Of a DNA stretch of 64,000 nucleotides, positions 51,780 through 60,661 are shown piece by piece; the stretch's first letter is position 1, and each line of letters opens with the position of its first letter. The DNA is from Anaerolineales bacterium (lineage in GTDB: Bacteria > Chloroflexota > Anaerolineae > 4572-78 > NAK82): NCBI GenBank assembly GCA_020343875.1, contig CP070811.1, positions 3,601,127-3,665,126 on the forward strand. Direction: 5' to 3'. The notes below the pieces were generated by a model. That model made no database searches. It was not told the origin of the DNA and was given only the letters and a program-made list of their open reading frames with translations. The translations under genes were made by a program, and so were the position numbers.

Positions 51780-52700
51780 CTAAACCCGCAGATAAGAGTC
51801 GGTGTAGATGATATCATTGTAGAGAATCTGCACCGTCTTGAAGATGTCCGCTTGCTCGGGATCATCCATATCCACATCATCAATGGTGAGTCTGTCCATA
51901 GCGGCGGTCTTATCGTAGAGGGCGAGAAGCAGCTTGCCGATGCCGGTGCTATCATCCCTCTGGTTCACAATACGCAGGAACTCTTTGAGTTGCACATCCA
52001 GTGGGTCAGCGATGGCATAGTCCACGCCAGCAGCCATCAGCATCACGCAATACGTGCGATTGATCAGGGGCCGCATAGCACCAGGTACCGCATTAGATAC
52101 GTTGCTCAGGCCGGTGTTGGTCATGGGTGGGGGGTCGCCGGCGACTTTGAGAATCCGCACCGCCTCCACACACTCAGGGCAGTATTCCTGGCAACCACTC
52201 ACCGTCAGGACCAATGGATCTATGAGCAAGTCTTCCATGGCGATATCGAGCTCCATGGCGCGGGGAATGAGCTTCTCCAAGGCGATGTTCACCCGCTCCT
52301 CAGCACCAACCGGGATGCCCCCTTTTCCCATAGTGAGGGCTATCAGTTTAGCATTGTATTCCTTGGCCAACGGCGGAACCTTCTCCAGCCGTTCCTCCTC
52401 AGCGGAGGTGGAATTGATGATACACTGGGCCTTGGCCACCTTAAGACCTGCTTCAATTGCAGCCAGGTTGGTGGTATCAAGAGAAAGAGGCACATCCACC
52501 ACTTCTTGGACCCCCTTAACCAGCCAAGGCATGATCTCATGGCCTGCCTTCTTCTGAGGCCCGATGTTCAGATCCAGAACATGGGCGCCGGCCTCAACTT
52601 GCTTTACTGCTAAGTCCTGGAAGAACCTGATGTCGCGCGCGGCAACGGCATCTTTGACTGCTTGCGAGATGATGTGAATGTTTTCTCCGATGATGTACAT
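51780..52700 (-). CDS. acsE: Methyl-THF:corrinoid iron-sulfur protein methyltransferase AcsE
   Basis: A 306-residue TIM-barrel pterin-binding enzyme that moves the methyl group from methyl-THF to cob(I)amide in AcsCD. The pterin-binding elements GAHVLDLNIGP, LSLDTTN, IINSTSAEE and TNTGLSNVSNAVP are all present. Slightly longer than the Moorella enzyme (262 residues), mainly at the C-terminus (YDKTAAMDRLTIDDVDMDDP). GGAGGGT precedes the ATG. Confidence 0.96.
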   Translation of the reverse strand: MYIIGENIHIISQAVKDAVAARDIRFFQDLAVKQVEAGAHVLDLNIGPQKKAGHEIMPWLVKGVQEVVDVPLSLDTTNLAAIEAGLKVAKAQCIINSTSAEEERLEKVPPLAKEYNAKLIALTMGKGGIPVGAEERVNIALEKLIPRAMELDIAMEDLLIDPLVLTVSGCQEYCPECVEAVRILKVAGDPPPMTNTGLSNVSNAVPGAMRPLINRTYCVMLMAAGVDYAIADPLDVQLKEFLRIVNQRDDSTGIGKLLLALYDKTAAMDRLTIDDVDMDDPEQADIFKTVQILYNDIIYTDSYLRV

Positions 52701-52753
52701 TGATTTACCCTCCTTGGTAGCTAGTCACTGGATGCATTGTGACCGAACTCGTG

Positions 52754-54832
52754 TCATCTAACCGATTGCATATCTCGGTCCGCCAACACCTCAGCCACCG
52801 AGGGGAACTGAGCCAACTCGGTGTGGGGTAGGAAAAGAGCCGAAGTAAAAGCCTCATAGAAGCTGTTGTCGGCCGAGAGCTCCAGGTAGGTCATTCCTTG
52901 AGCCGCTTCGCCTATTTGTTGACGATACTCCCGATTGAGAAGCGCCAGCAATGCACCCTGCAAGGCAGTATTGCCCAGGAAGTGGAATTTCTCCCAGGGT
53001 AGGTCGGGTAGCAAGCCAATCTGGACCGCTTTCTCAATGTTGATGTACTGGCCAAAAGAGCCTCCAATCAGCACCCGCTCGACCATGCTCAGGTCAATGC
53101 CCACGCTCTGGGCCAAAACGGTGAACCCCGCATAGATGGCACCCTTGGCCCGGATCAGATTGTCAATATCCACCTTGGTGATCACGATGTCGTGGCCCTG
53201 CTCCGTCTGGTCCGCCCAGGCGACGACATATTCAGGCCCATGTTCGCCCCGGCGGATGCGGGAAGAACCCAAATCGAAGTTCAGGTTGCCCGCTTTGTCT
53301 ATTACGCCGGTGATAAACATTTCCGAAAGCAACGAGATGAGCCCTGAGCCACAAATGCCACGGGATGGCGTAGGCTGACCCTGGGCTTCGAGCTTAGGAT
53401 TGGAGATCACCCGGTAAGTAGGCTCGTAGGTTTCGCCGTTGATCCACACTTCCTCAATAGCGCCAACAGTGGCGCGCATACCATCTCGTACCCCGGCCCC
53501 TTCAAAGGCAGGGCCGGCAGAGCAAGCACAGCTGATCAACCAGTCGCAGTCGCCCAACACCATCTCCCCGTTGGTGCCCACATCCAGGAAGAGGGTAAGA
53601 GCGCTGCTGTCGCACATTTGTGAGCCGATGACCCCGGCCGAGATGTCGGCGCCCACATAGCTGGCCACACCTGGCAAGCAGTCCACATTGGCCTGAGGAA
53701 AGATGTTGATGCCTAAATCGCTGGCAAGGGCAGGAGGTGGGTGATTGATGGTCGTAACAAAGGGCTCCAATCGAATCGAGCTAGGAGGCAAGCCCAACAG
53801 CAAGTGTATCATGGTGCTATTGCCAGCCACCACCATCTTGTAGATCTCGGACGGGCTGATCTTGGCCCGTCGCGCTGCCCGCTCGAGCAGCTCGTTGATA
53901 GTGCCGACGACCAGGGATTGCAGTTCTCCCAGACCATCATTTTTGCTGGCATAGATAATGCGCGAAATGACGTCCTCACCACGCTTGATTTGACCGTTAT
54001 ACTCAGCCGCCTTGGTGGCTACTTCGCCGGTCAGCAAATCCACCAGGTACAAGCTGACGGTGGTGGTGCCAATGTCAACAGCGGCGCCCCACAGATGCTC
54101 GGTGCGACCGGGCGGCAGCAAGTCAATCAAGCGCGCTGGCCCATCAGGACGATCCCAGATGTCTATCTCGACGACAGCATTGACAGCCCAATTGTGCTGG
54201 CGGAGCATGGTCCCGACCCGGCGCAGGGTGGACAGGTCGGCCATCAGGTCAACGACACCGGTGCCGTCATCAGCAGCCGATTCTTGCTTCATCCAAGTAC
54301 CATTGCCCGAATCCCATTGGCCAAGAGATGACGAAGGCGCACTGGCCATAGCTCGTTTCAGGCGTGACCAGTCATCGGTCTGATCGACCATACTGGGTGG
54401 ATCAAGGGTCAGCGGCAGCAGGCGCACCGACTGGTGCTGGAGCGGGTCGTAGGTGAAAGGCAAAACTATTGGGGTGGCCGTCTTGTCAGTTACCAGGCGT
54501 CGCTCAATCTTCTCCTGCACAGGAACGGTGACAACCACATCCCCTTCCAGCACCGTCTGACAAGCCAGGGCATAGCCAGCTACCAGATCCTCGGAAGTGA
54601 GGCGCAACGTGGAGCGGCGACGGATGCCGGCCCCACCATCTTGCACAATAACGGCACAACGGCCACAGCGACCCTGGCCGCCACAGGGCATATTCAGGTC
54701 AAGACCCACCTGGCGCGCTATCTCAGAAATAAGCGCTCCGGTACGAGCTTGAACAGTCTGGCCGGATGGCTCAAAACGTACGCTGTGCTCAGCGATGATT
54801 ATCCTCCGAGTACTATTCCCCGGCAGGGCCAC
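52754..54832 (-). CDS. acsV: Reductive activator of the corrinoid protein (RACo, AcsV)
   Basis: A 692-residue ATP-dependent reactivator. The N-terminal [2Fe-2S] ferredoxin domain has Cys50, 56, 59 and 91. A linker with a low-complexity insert (about 150-205) is followed by the ASKHA/DUF4445 ATPase part (GAAVDIGTTTVSLYLVDLLTG, VVAGNSTMIHLLLG, FLDVGTNGEMVLG). It returns oxidised Co(II) CFeSP to Co(I) using ATP. The start is a GTG close to GGAGGT. Located between acsC and acsE. Confidence 0.94.
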   Translation of the reverse strand: MALPGNSTRRIIIAEHSVRFEPSGQTVQARTGALISEIARQVGLDLNMPCGGQGRCGRCAVIVQDGGAGIRRRSTLRLTSEDLVAGYALACQTVLEGDVVVTVPVQEKIERRLVTDKTATPIVLPFTYDPLQHQSVRLLPLTLDPPSMVDQTDDWSRLKRAMASAPSSSLGQWDSGNGTWMKQESAADDGTGVVDLMADLSTLRRVGTMLRQHNWAVNAVVEIDIWDRPDGPARLIDLLPPGRTEHLWGAAVDIGTTTVSLYLVDLLTGEVATKAAEYNGQIKRGEDVISRIIYASKNDGLGELQSLVVGTINELLERAARRAKISPSEIYKMVVAGNSTMIHLLLGLPPSSIRLEPFVTTINHPPPALASDLGINIFPQANVDCLPGVASYVGADISAGVIGSQMCDSSALTLFLDVGTNGEMVLGDCDWLISCACSAGPAFEGAGVRDGMRATVGAIEEVWINGETYEPTYRVISNPKLEAQGQPTPSRGICGSGLISLLSEMFITGVIDKAGNLNFDLGSSRIRRGEHGPEYVVAWADQTEQGHDIVITKVDIDNLIRAKGAIYAGFTVLAQSVGIDLSMVERVLIGGSFGQYINIEKAVQIGLLPDLPWEKFHFLGNTALQGALLALLNREYRQQIGEAAQGMTYLELSADNSFYEAFTSALFLPHTELAQFPSVAEVLADRDMQSVR

Positions 54833-54892
54833 TCACCTCCGGCACTCCGCAGCAAGAAGATGCCAGAGAGGAGCAAGCACCTGGCTATGCGC

Positions 54893-56239
54893 CTATCCCC
54901 ACTGCATCTTGAGGAAATTGGGCAGGTCCACCGCCTCGCGCGGGCCAACGTTGATCTCCCAACCCGGCAGTTCCTCTTCCAATTCGCCCATCAGCACTGC
55001 CACGTGGCCAGGGATGACGATGCGCTGATGGCTCAGTTTCTCCGCGACACCAGTGGTCTTCACGCTCTTGGCAATCCGCTCGGCGTCAAACTTGCCGGCG
55101 GCCCAGGCGGTTAGCACACTCATACCTTCAGCGTCAGCGACCAGCAGCCAGCCTGGGATGCCGCTGCTCTCGATCTCATTCGCCACCGAGAAGTAGGTGA
55201 TGGAGAAATTGGTGGTGACCATCAGTGGATCGCCTGGCTTGGGGTTGTTAATCTCATAGATGCCAGGCTTCACCTGAATGGGCTTTTGCGGATCCGTAAA
55301 GATGTTAGCTCGCATCACTAGCAACGGATAGACGGTGCCGGAGCTAAAGCGATCCAAAACCACGAACCCGGCATACTTGGCAATGTGCTGACCAGCCAAG
55401 ACCGGATCATCGCCCGCAAAGGCAATGATGGGATAGCCCACATTACGCTCGTTATGCTTCAGGGCCAGGCGCCGCAGTTGGGTAAAGGCTGCCAGGCTAC
55501 TGTCATAGTCACGTACACCCGGGTCAAGCACGATATCTTCTACCCCGGCCCCCTTAACCTGCTCAGCCAAGGCTGCCAGCGCATCCAGGTCACCCCCAGC
55601 TGCACGCACCGCCAGCGGGACCTTATATTGGGCCGCCAGCTTGGCCATGGCCTCCCAGTTGTCAGGGGTAGCGGCCCAAAGTAATGATTGAGTGCCTTGG
55701 GCCGCTGTTAAACCGGCCTCAGCCGCGGCTGGATCCTCAACCAACAAGACAAGGGGCAATGGGCAGGCAGATTTGACTGCGGCCACCGTGGCTGCGAAAT
55801 CACCACCAGCAGCTTCAACAGCGACACCATTCATGGTGAGATTCATACCCACATAGTCCACCATGTATTCGCCGACCGCTTTTGCCACCTCGGCAGCGTC
55901 AGCCTGGGTGTCTTTGACACGCACAAATAGACCCGGCTCATGATAGAAGGTCTTTTCGTGTCGGAAGAGCACGGTCTCGTTGCCTACCTCCAGTTTGCGC
56001 CCGTTGGCCGAGATGGTGATGAGCCGAATCGGGGGTGCAGCCGAGGCCTCAAGTTTGGCCTTCGACTCCTCTTCTACATAGGGACACTGAGCCAACACAG
56101 CCTGCTTCTGACCCAGCTTCATAGCAAAGGCCAGGCAGGTGGGAAAACCACACTCCTTACAATTAGCGTGCTTCTTCACCTCAGGATTCTTGCTACTACC
56201 AGGAAGAAGTTTGTAGATTTCAAGGCCAGACAGAGCCAT
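54893..56239 (-). CDS. acsC: CFeSP large subunit (AcsC)
   Basis: A 448-residue corrinoid iron-sulfur protein subunit. The N-terminal [4Fe-4S] motif has Cys27, 30, 35 and 52 (NCKECGFPTC ... AQCPYV), then a TIM barrel and a C-terminal B12-binding domain. It carries the methyl group to acetyl-CoA synthase. GGAGGTAAATC precedes the ATG. Confidence 0.97.
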   Translation of the reverse strand: MALSGLEIYKLLPGSSKNPEVKKHANCKECGFPTCLAFAMKLGQKQAVLAQCPYVEEESKAKLEASAAPPIRLITISANGRKLEVGNETVLFRHEKTFYHEPGLFVRVKDTQADAAEVAKAVGEYMVDYVGMNLTMNGVAVEAAGGDFAATVAAVKSACPLPLVLLVEDPAAAEAGLTAAQGTQSLLWAATPDNWEAMAKLAAQYKVPLAVRAAGGDLDALAALAEQVKGAGVEDIVLDPGVRDYDSSLAAFTQLRRLALKHNERNVGYPIIAFAGDDPVLAGQHIAKYAGFVVLDRFSSGTVYPLLVMRANIFTDPQKPIQVKPGIYEINNPKPGDPLMVTTNFSITYFSVANEIESSGIPGWLLVADAEGMSVLTAWAAGKFDAERIAKSVKTTGVAEKLSHQRIVIPGHVAVLMGELEEELPGWEINVGPREAVDLPNFLKMQWG

Positions 56240-56352
56240 GATTTACCTCCAGTGATTATAGCTATTGCGTATTGCCTTGCCCGTTGGTCCACTTCCGGGG
56301 AACCATATTGGGTAAAGCGTAACAAGAGTGGCTGCATACAACGCCTGGCGTC

Positions 56353-57321
56353 TTAGCTTGTTACGCCTGATTTGCTCATCAACACGTCAATCATCCCCCG
56401 CACCCGCTTGACCGACTCGGGATGGCGCAGCACCACGATGTCGGCCCCTGATTCAACAAGAGTGCTGGCAGTCAGAGTTTCCCAGTTGATGGCCCGCTCA
56501 GCCCAATCGCCCCAGGCCTGGGGGACACCTTCGCCAGCGCGGGCCTCTTTGGCACGCCAGGCCTCTTCGCCAGGGGTAACCAGCATGGGCTGTTGGGTCA
56601 TGCCGTCACCTTGCAGGGCCGCCAGCCGCAGGCGCTCCATCACGCTGTAGCCATACTCCATACCGTAACCCAAGGCGCCAGTAGTCGGATCCATCACGAT
56701 ACGTTCCAAGGGCAATCCCATGTCGCTGATAAGAATGTTGAGCTGCTTGGCCAGGTTGACGTCCATAGCAGTACGGGCATTTACTAAATGGCCGTGGGCC
56801 AGCGCAGCGGCGACGATGGTGCGATAGTTCTTGTCCTCGCACACACCTAGCACGAAGTTCTCACCCTTTCCCTCCTCAGCTACAGCCACCAGAACGTCAT
56901 TGTCCAAGTCGGCCTGGCCCGGCCCGAAGACAATCAGGGGCAAACCAGTGGCATCCAGCACATGGCGTAAGACTTGCCGTGCATAGTCAGGGCTTAGCTC
57001 GTCGTGCAGTGAGAATTTGAGCAGAATAACGTCAGCGCCTGCCTCCGCCGCCGCTTTGGTCCAGGCGGCAACATCTTCGGTGACATCGCCCCACGCCTCG
57101 AGCAATACGGGCGACCAGTCGACGGGCTTCCGATCCTGCACTTCGATAGCGATGGCAGGTGGGCGGGGAATCTCGCCCTCAAAATGGAGAAACGGGAGCG
57201 TAGTCTCTCCCCCCACCGTGACGGTTTTGGCCCGGGTCCCCCCTTCGGCGGCGGTAGCGCCCAGAGTGATCTCGCGGACTTTACCGTTCCACTTCTCTTT
57301 GGGGACTTCGATGGTTGGCAT
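56353..57321 (-). CDS. acsD: CFeSP small subunit (AcsD)
   Basis: A 322-residue TIM-barrel partner of AcsC. Motifs include VILLKFSLHDELSPDYARQV, IVMDPTTGALGYGMEYGYSVMERLRL and MLVTPGEEAWRAKEA, characteristic of the subunit. The ATG at 57321 with AAGGAGG upstream is preferred to the TTG at 57330, which touches the ribosome site. The 113-bp gap to acsC shows no gene. Confidence 0.96.
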   Translation of the reverse strand: MPTIEVPKEKWNGKVREITLGATAAEGGTRAKTVTVGGETTLPFLHFEGEIPRPPAIAIEVQDRKPVDWSPVLLEAWGDVTEDVAAWTKAAAEAGADVILLKFSLHDELSPDYARQVLRHVLDATGLPLIVFGPGQADLDNDVLVAVAEEGKGENFVLGVCEDKNYRTIVAAALAHGHLVNARTAMDVNLAKQLNILISDMGLPLERIVMDPTTGALGYGMEYGYSVMERLRLAALQGDGMTQQPMLVTPGEEAWRAKEARAGEGVPQAWGDWAERAINWETLTASTLVESGADIVVLRHPESVKRVRGMIDVLMSKSGVTS

Positions 57322-57345
57322 CTGCGACAACCTCCTTTAGTAATG

Positions 57346-57876
57346 TTATAAAGAATGGGTCTCTGAGTGATCTTTGGTAGCGTTTGAATAGCGTTCCATA
57401 AATGTTTCAATGGGCGACTTGCGAGGCGCGCTATGCCCTTTGTCAGCCAAATCAGCTTCGGACTCGGCCGCCAGATAGTTCAGCACATCCGCAAAACGCA
57501 AAACAGCCGCCGGCCAGCTCATACCGCCTGCGTGGTGCATCAAATAGATCTCACGCACCCCTCGATCGAGCATAATCTGGACGGCAGCCGGGGCAGGTAT
57601 ATCGGGAGGGACTTCGGGGATGTCGGACCGCATCACGTCAGCCACGGTCAGGCTCATAAGTTCATCCATATCTACCCCTGACCTACCATACACAGCCACG
57701 GCCTCGCGCCGGCTGAACATGCCCACAGCGTGGCCGTGGCCGTCAAGTACAATGAGTGATTCGAGTCTTTCGCGGAGTAGAGTGCGCACCGCTTCCACAA
57801 GAAGCGTATCGGCCTGGCAGGTCATGACTCCGATGTGCATCAAATCACGCACCAGTTTGGTAGTCACCCAGCTCAC
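57346..57876 (-). CDS. CBS-pair protein 2 of the CODH/ACS operon
   Basis: A 176-residue protein with two CBS motifs (LVRDLMHIGVMTCQADTLLVEAV ... and TVADVMRSDIPEVPPDIPAPAAV...). CBS pairs bind adenosine nucleotides or SAM. The first motif shares MHxGVxTC with CBS protein 1, so the two come from a duplication. A C-terminal tail (HSAPRKSPIETFMERYSNATKDH) is extra. The ATG overlaps the previous stop (ATGA). A regulatory role for acetyl-CoA synthesis is an inference from position. Confidence 0.87.
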   Translation of the reverse strand: MSWVTTKLVRDLMHIGVMTCQADTLLVEAVRTLLRERLESLIVLDGHGHAVGMFSRREAVAVYGRSGVDMDELMSLTVADVMRSDIPEVPPDIPAPAAVQIMLDRGVREIYLMHHAGGMSWPAAVLRFADVLNYLAAESEADLADKGHSAPRKSPIETFMERYSNATKDHSETHSL

Positions 57877-58283
57877 TTCCCCTGCTTCTCAGTAGAGCCA
57901 GCCATCTCACGCACTACGTCACTCAACGAAAGCACACCGACTGGCCGATTAGGGGTTCGTCCTCCCTGCACGATAAGCAATCGATGGATACGCTTATCAA
58001 GCATGATCTGAACCGCGACGTTCAGGGGGATATCACCGCTGATGGTGACGACATCAGGAGTCATGATTTCGTCGGCGGTACGATACACCCAATCGCCCTG
58101 CACGTAAGCGCGGGCCAAGTCGGTTTGAGAGATAATCCCCTCAGCTCGCCCGCTCTCATCCAAAACAAATATAGCATTGATAGCGTACTCACGCAAACGC
58201 CGGGCAATGTCACCAGCGCGTTCATCAGCCCAACAGGTAATCACACCCCGGTGCATTACATCGCGGACCAGCTTGTGGCCCAT
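57873..58283 (-). CDS. CBS-pair protein 1 of the CODH/ACS operon
   Basis: A 136-residue protein of two CBS motifs only (LVRDVMHRGVITCWADERAGDIA, and TADEIMTPDVVTISGDIPLNVAV). The ATG at 58283 follows AAGGAGAG; the frame extends to 58307 into the hairpin and is rejected. Located immediately after a large intercistronic hairpin and before its paralogue. Nucleotide sensing is likely; its target is unknown. Confidence 0.87.
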   Translation of the reverse strand: MGHKLVRDVMHRGVITCWADERAGDIARRLREYAINAIFVLDESGRAEGIISQTDLARAYVQGDWVYRTADEIMTPDVVTISGDIPLNVAVQIMLDKRIHRLLIVQGGRTPNRPVGVLSLSDVVREMAGSTEKQGK

Positions 58284-58304
58284 CGTACTCTCCTTACCTC
58301 TTGG

Positions 58305-58343
58305 CACAAGTAGCAGGCAGCTGGCTGCTGCCTGCTACTTGTG
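58305..58343 (-). repeat. Large intercistronic hairpin after acsB
   Basis: Perfect 16-bp arms (58305-58320 and 58328-58343; CACAAGTAGCAGGCAG and its complement) with a 7-nt loop. No T-run follows in the transcription direction, so it is more likely an RNA stability or processing element than a terminator. Confidence 0.85.
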
Positions 58344-58370
58344 ATCTGTCACCTAGTTCCCCAGCACTGG

Positions 58371-60644
58371 CTAGAACATCGGGTCCATCATCAGGGCGGG
58401 GTGACCGACCCGCTCCAGATGGGCCAGCAACTCTTCTACGTCAGTGCATACAGTTTCATCGGCGATCTTATCGATAAGATCTGGATCGCCCTCACGTGCA
58501 GCCACCGTCGTAAACTCGTCAGGCATGCTCTGTTTGAGGAAGCTGCTCATCCACACCACCCGCTTGAACCCACCATCGGCCGAGATGAACTTGGGGCTGG
58601 TGAGATAGAATTTGCCCACACCCATCACGCCTGGGCTTTGCAAACCGCCGCCTGCAATGCCAGCCAGGGTGCTGAAGGTCATGCCCGCCGGCGTCATGCT
58701 GGGATCTTCTCGCGAGACAACCATGACCCCATTGGCCTCAGGTACGACCATGACGATGCACTCGAAGCAACCGCAGGCGGTCATGGGGTTCTCCATGATG
58801 GAGTACATAGTCACTTCCTGAACAGAGCCGTGGGAGGCCTGCCCAGCATACTGATTGGTGCCCTCCCAATAGCCTTTCAGCTCGTCAATCGCTCGGCCTT
58901 TGGTGATGGGCTGGTTGGGGCCAGTCGGGTTTATCTCGAAGCTGGCCTTGCAGTCGAGCCAGTTGTAGGCGCCACACAGGCCCAACCGCTCAGGGGAGAC
59001 AATGCAGACGTGATCGGGGGCAAAGCTCTGGCAGAGGGTGCACGAGTAGAACTCATCCACTCGGTCATCGGTCAGATCGGCCAGTCGCTGGTTGCGGTAG
59101 TCGAAGGCAATCCGTGCCTGAGCCAGCCAGTCGGCATGTAATTCAGGATCACTGATGATTTTCACCTGGACTTTGTCAACAATGCTGCCGAAGTCAGCGT
59201 GGAAGCGGGCGTGCAGAATATCTCCGAAGTGCCGCAGGGTGAAGCCCTTTTCAGCGGCTGTCTTGCTGATACGGATCCAGGCGATGTCGCGCTGGCCGAT
59301 GTGCTGGATACCCGAGGCGCCATTGATAAAATAGTGCACCTGGCGCTCCAGCACAGGCTCAAAGTCGAGCTGCATCTTGCGGCCTGCGACCTCGATGACG
59401 ATGCCCACGTCCATTGCGCCGCCGGCCTCCGCTTCGTCGAAGTCAGGGCCAATAACCTCGATCTTGCCATCTTCCACTTCGTCCATCTCGACCATACGCA
59501 GGTACTCGAAGGCACGCGAATTTTTGCCCCCAAATTCCACCCGCATATCAGCCCGGCGCACAACCTCACCCTCGAAGGCCGAACCATAGGGAACCGGTAC
59601 CGGCACGTCGGCCACCTGCACCTTGACGCCCCGCACTTCAATGGCCTTCTGCACCAGTCGCTCGGCCTTTTGCATATCGTCCTCGCCCGGGATTTCGTTC
59701 CAAGGCATGGAGATGACATGTTCGTAGCTGGTGACGCCCGTGGGCAGGATTTGAGGAATGACGGTATCAGCGATGACCGGGAAGCCATAGCTAATGGCGC
59801 CGGCAGCGGTGGCATATTTCAAATCGTCCACCTCGCCCAAGGCCAACACAAAGGCAAAAACACGCGCCCGGTTATACAGCAAGATTTCGCGAGATTGGCC
59901 ACCCTTCATACCCCCAAAGGTCAAAGCCGAACGGGTGGCAAAGCCCAGGGCGTAAATGGCGCTCACGGTGTCGGTGCCAAAGGGAACAATGTAGGTATCG
60001 TAGCCCATCTCCACCCCTTCTTCTTGCAACTGGTGGATAATGGAACGCCCATTGACATTGCCGCACAGGAAAGTCAAAATGTTGCGGCGTTGTAACTCGC
60101 GCACAATCTTGACAGCGACTTCGTTGCTCTTTGCGCAACCCACAATGGCGGCAAAGCCGGGCATGCGCCCATCCACGAGCTGGATGCCCCAGCTGCGGAG
60201 CTGGATATCGTCTATGGGGCCATTCAGATGCCCATCGCCATTGCTCCCCAGGGCCGGGTAAGCGGTGCCACCGGCCAGTTCAAATCCGGGAAACCGCTCC
60301 GGCTGATGGCCCTGCACAAACCGAACAGCCTCGATAGACTCTTCGGCCAGCAGAGTGGCGATCCCGCTGTCAAGCGTCTCTCCCAGGTAGGGAGTCCACC
60401 TTTGCTTGGACGGAACCGGGTGCAGCATAGACCTGGCCTGCTCCAGCACTGGTACCAGGTCGCCCAAGGTACTTACCTCCCGACCGGTCAGGCCCAAGAT
60501 GAGGGGCATGTAGTAGGCCGTATTGGGGAACGCAACCGGCGTTTCGCTGCCCTTTTCGGCGATGGCCTTTTGCAGGAGCGTCTCGGCCTCGTTGACAATC
60601 ATGTTCGCGCCAGTGATGGCACGCGTAGCAATATATCGACTCAT
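58371..60644 (-). CDS. acsB: Acetyl-CoA synthase (CODH/ACS subunit alpha)
   Basis: A 757-residue bacterial-type ACS that joins methyl, CO and CoA at a Ni-Ni-[4Fe-4S] A-cluster. The five cluster cysteines are in SCTLCQSFAPDHVC ... LGLCGAYN (about residues 533-560) and CGCFEC (about 625). The N-terminal 300 residues form the CODH-contacting domain, absent from archaeal CdhC. Slightly longer than Moorella AcsB (729). The ATG follows AAGGAGAGAAGC. Confidence 0.97.
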   Translation of the reverse strand: MSRYIATRAITGANMIVNEAETLLQKAIAEKGSETPVAFPNTAYYMPLILGLTGREVSTLGDLVPVLEQARSMLHPVPSKQRWTPYLGETLDSGIATLLAEESIEAVRFVQGHQPERFPGFELAGGTAYPALGSNGDGHLNGPIDDIQLRSWGIQLVDGRMPGFAAIVGCAKSNEVAVKIVRELQRRNILTFLCGNVNGRSIIHQLQEEGVEMGYDTYIVPFGTDTVSAIYALGFATRSALTFGGMKGGQSREILLYNRARVFAFVLALGEVDDLKYATAAGAISYGFPVIADTVIPQILPTGVTSYEHVISMPWNEIPGEDDMQKAERLVQKAIEVRGVKVQVADVPVPVPYGSAFEGEVVRRADMRVEFGGKNSRAFEYLRMVEMDEVEDGKIEVIGPDFDEAEAGGAMDVGIVIEVAGRKMQLDFEPVLERQVHYFINGASGIQHIGQRDIAWIRISKTAAEKGFTLRHFGDILHARFHADFGSIVDKVQVKIISDPELHADWLAQARIAFDYRNQRLADLTDDRVDEFYSCTLCQSFAPDHVCIVSPERLGLCGAYNWLDCKASFEINPTGPNQPITKGRAIDELKGYWEGTNQYAGQASHGSVQEVTMYSIMENPMTACGCFECIVMVVPEANGVMVVSREDPSMTPAGMTFSTLAGIAGGGLQSPGVMGVGKFYLTSPKFISADGGFKRVVWMSSFLKQSMPDEFTTVAAREGDPDLIDKIADETVCTDVEELLAHLERVGHPALMMDPMF

Positions 60645-60661
60645 TGTGCTTCTCTCCTTGT

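Noticed and set aside
59199-60095. 298-codon plus-strand frame opposite acsB
   Set aside because: Shadow of the acetyl-CoA synthase gene; no ribosome site or family features.
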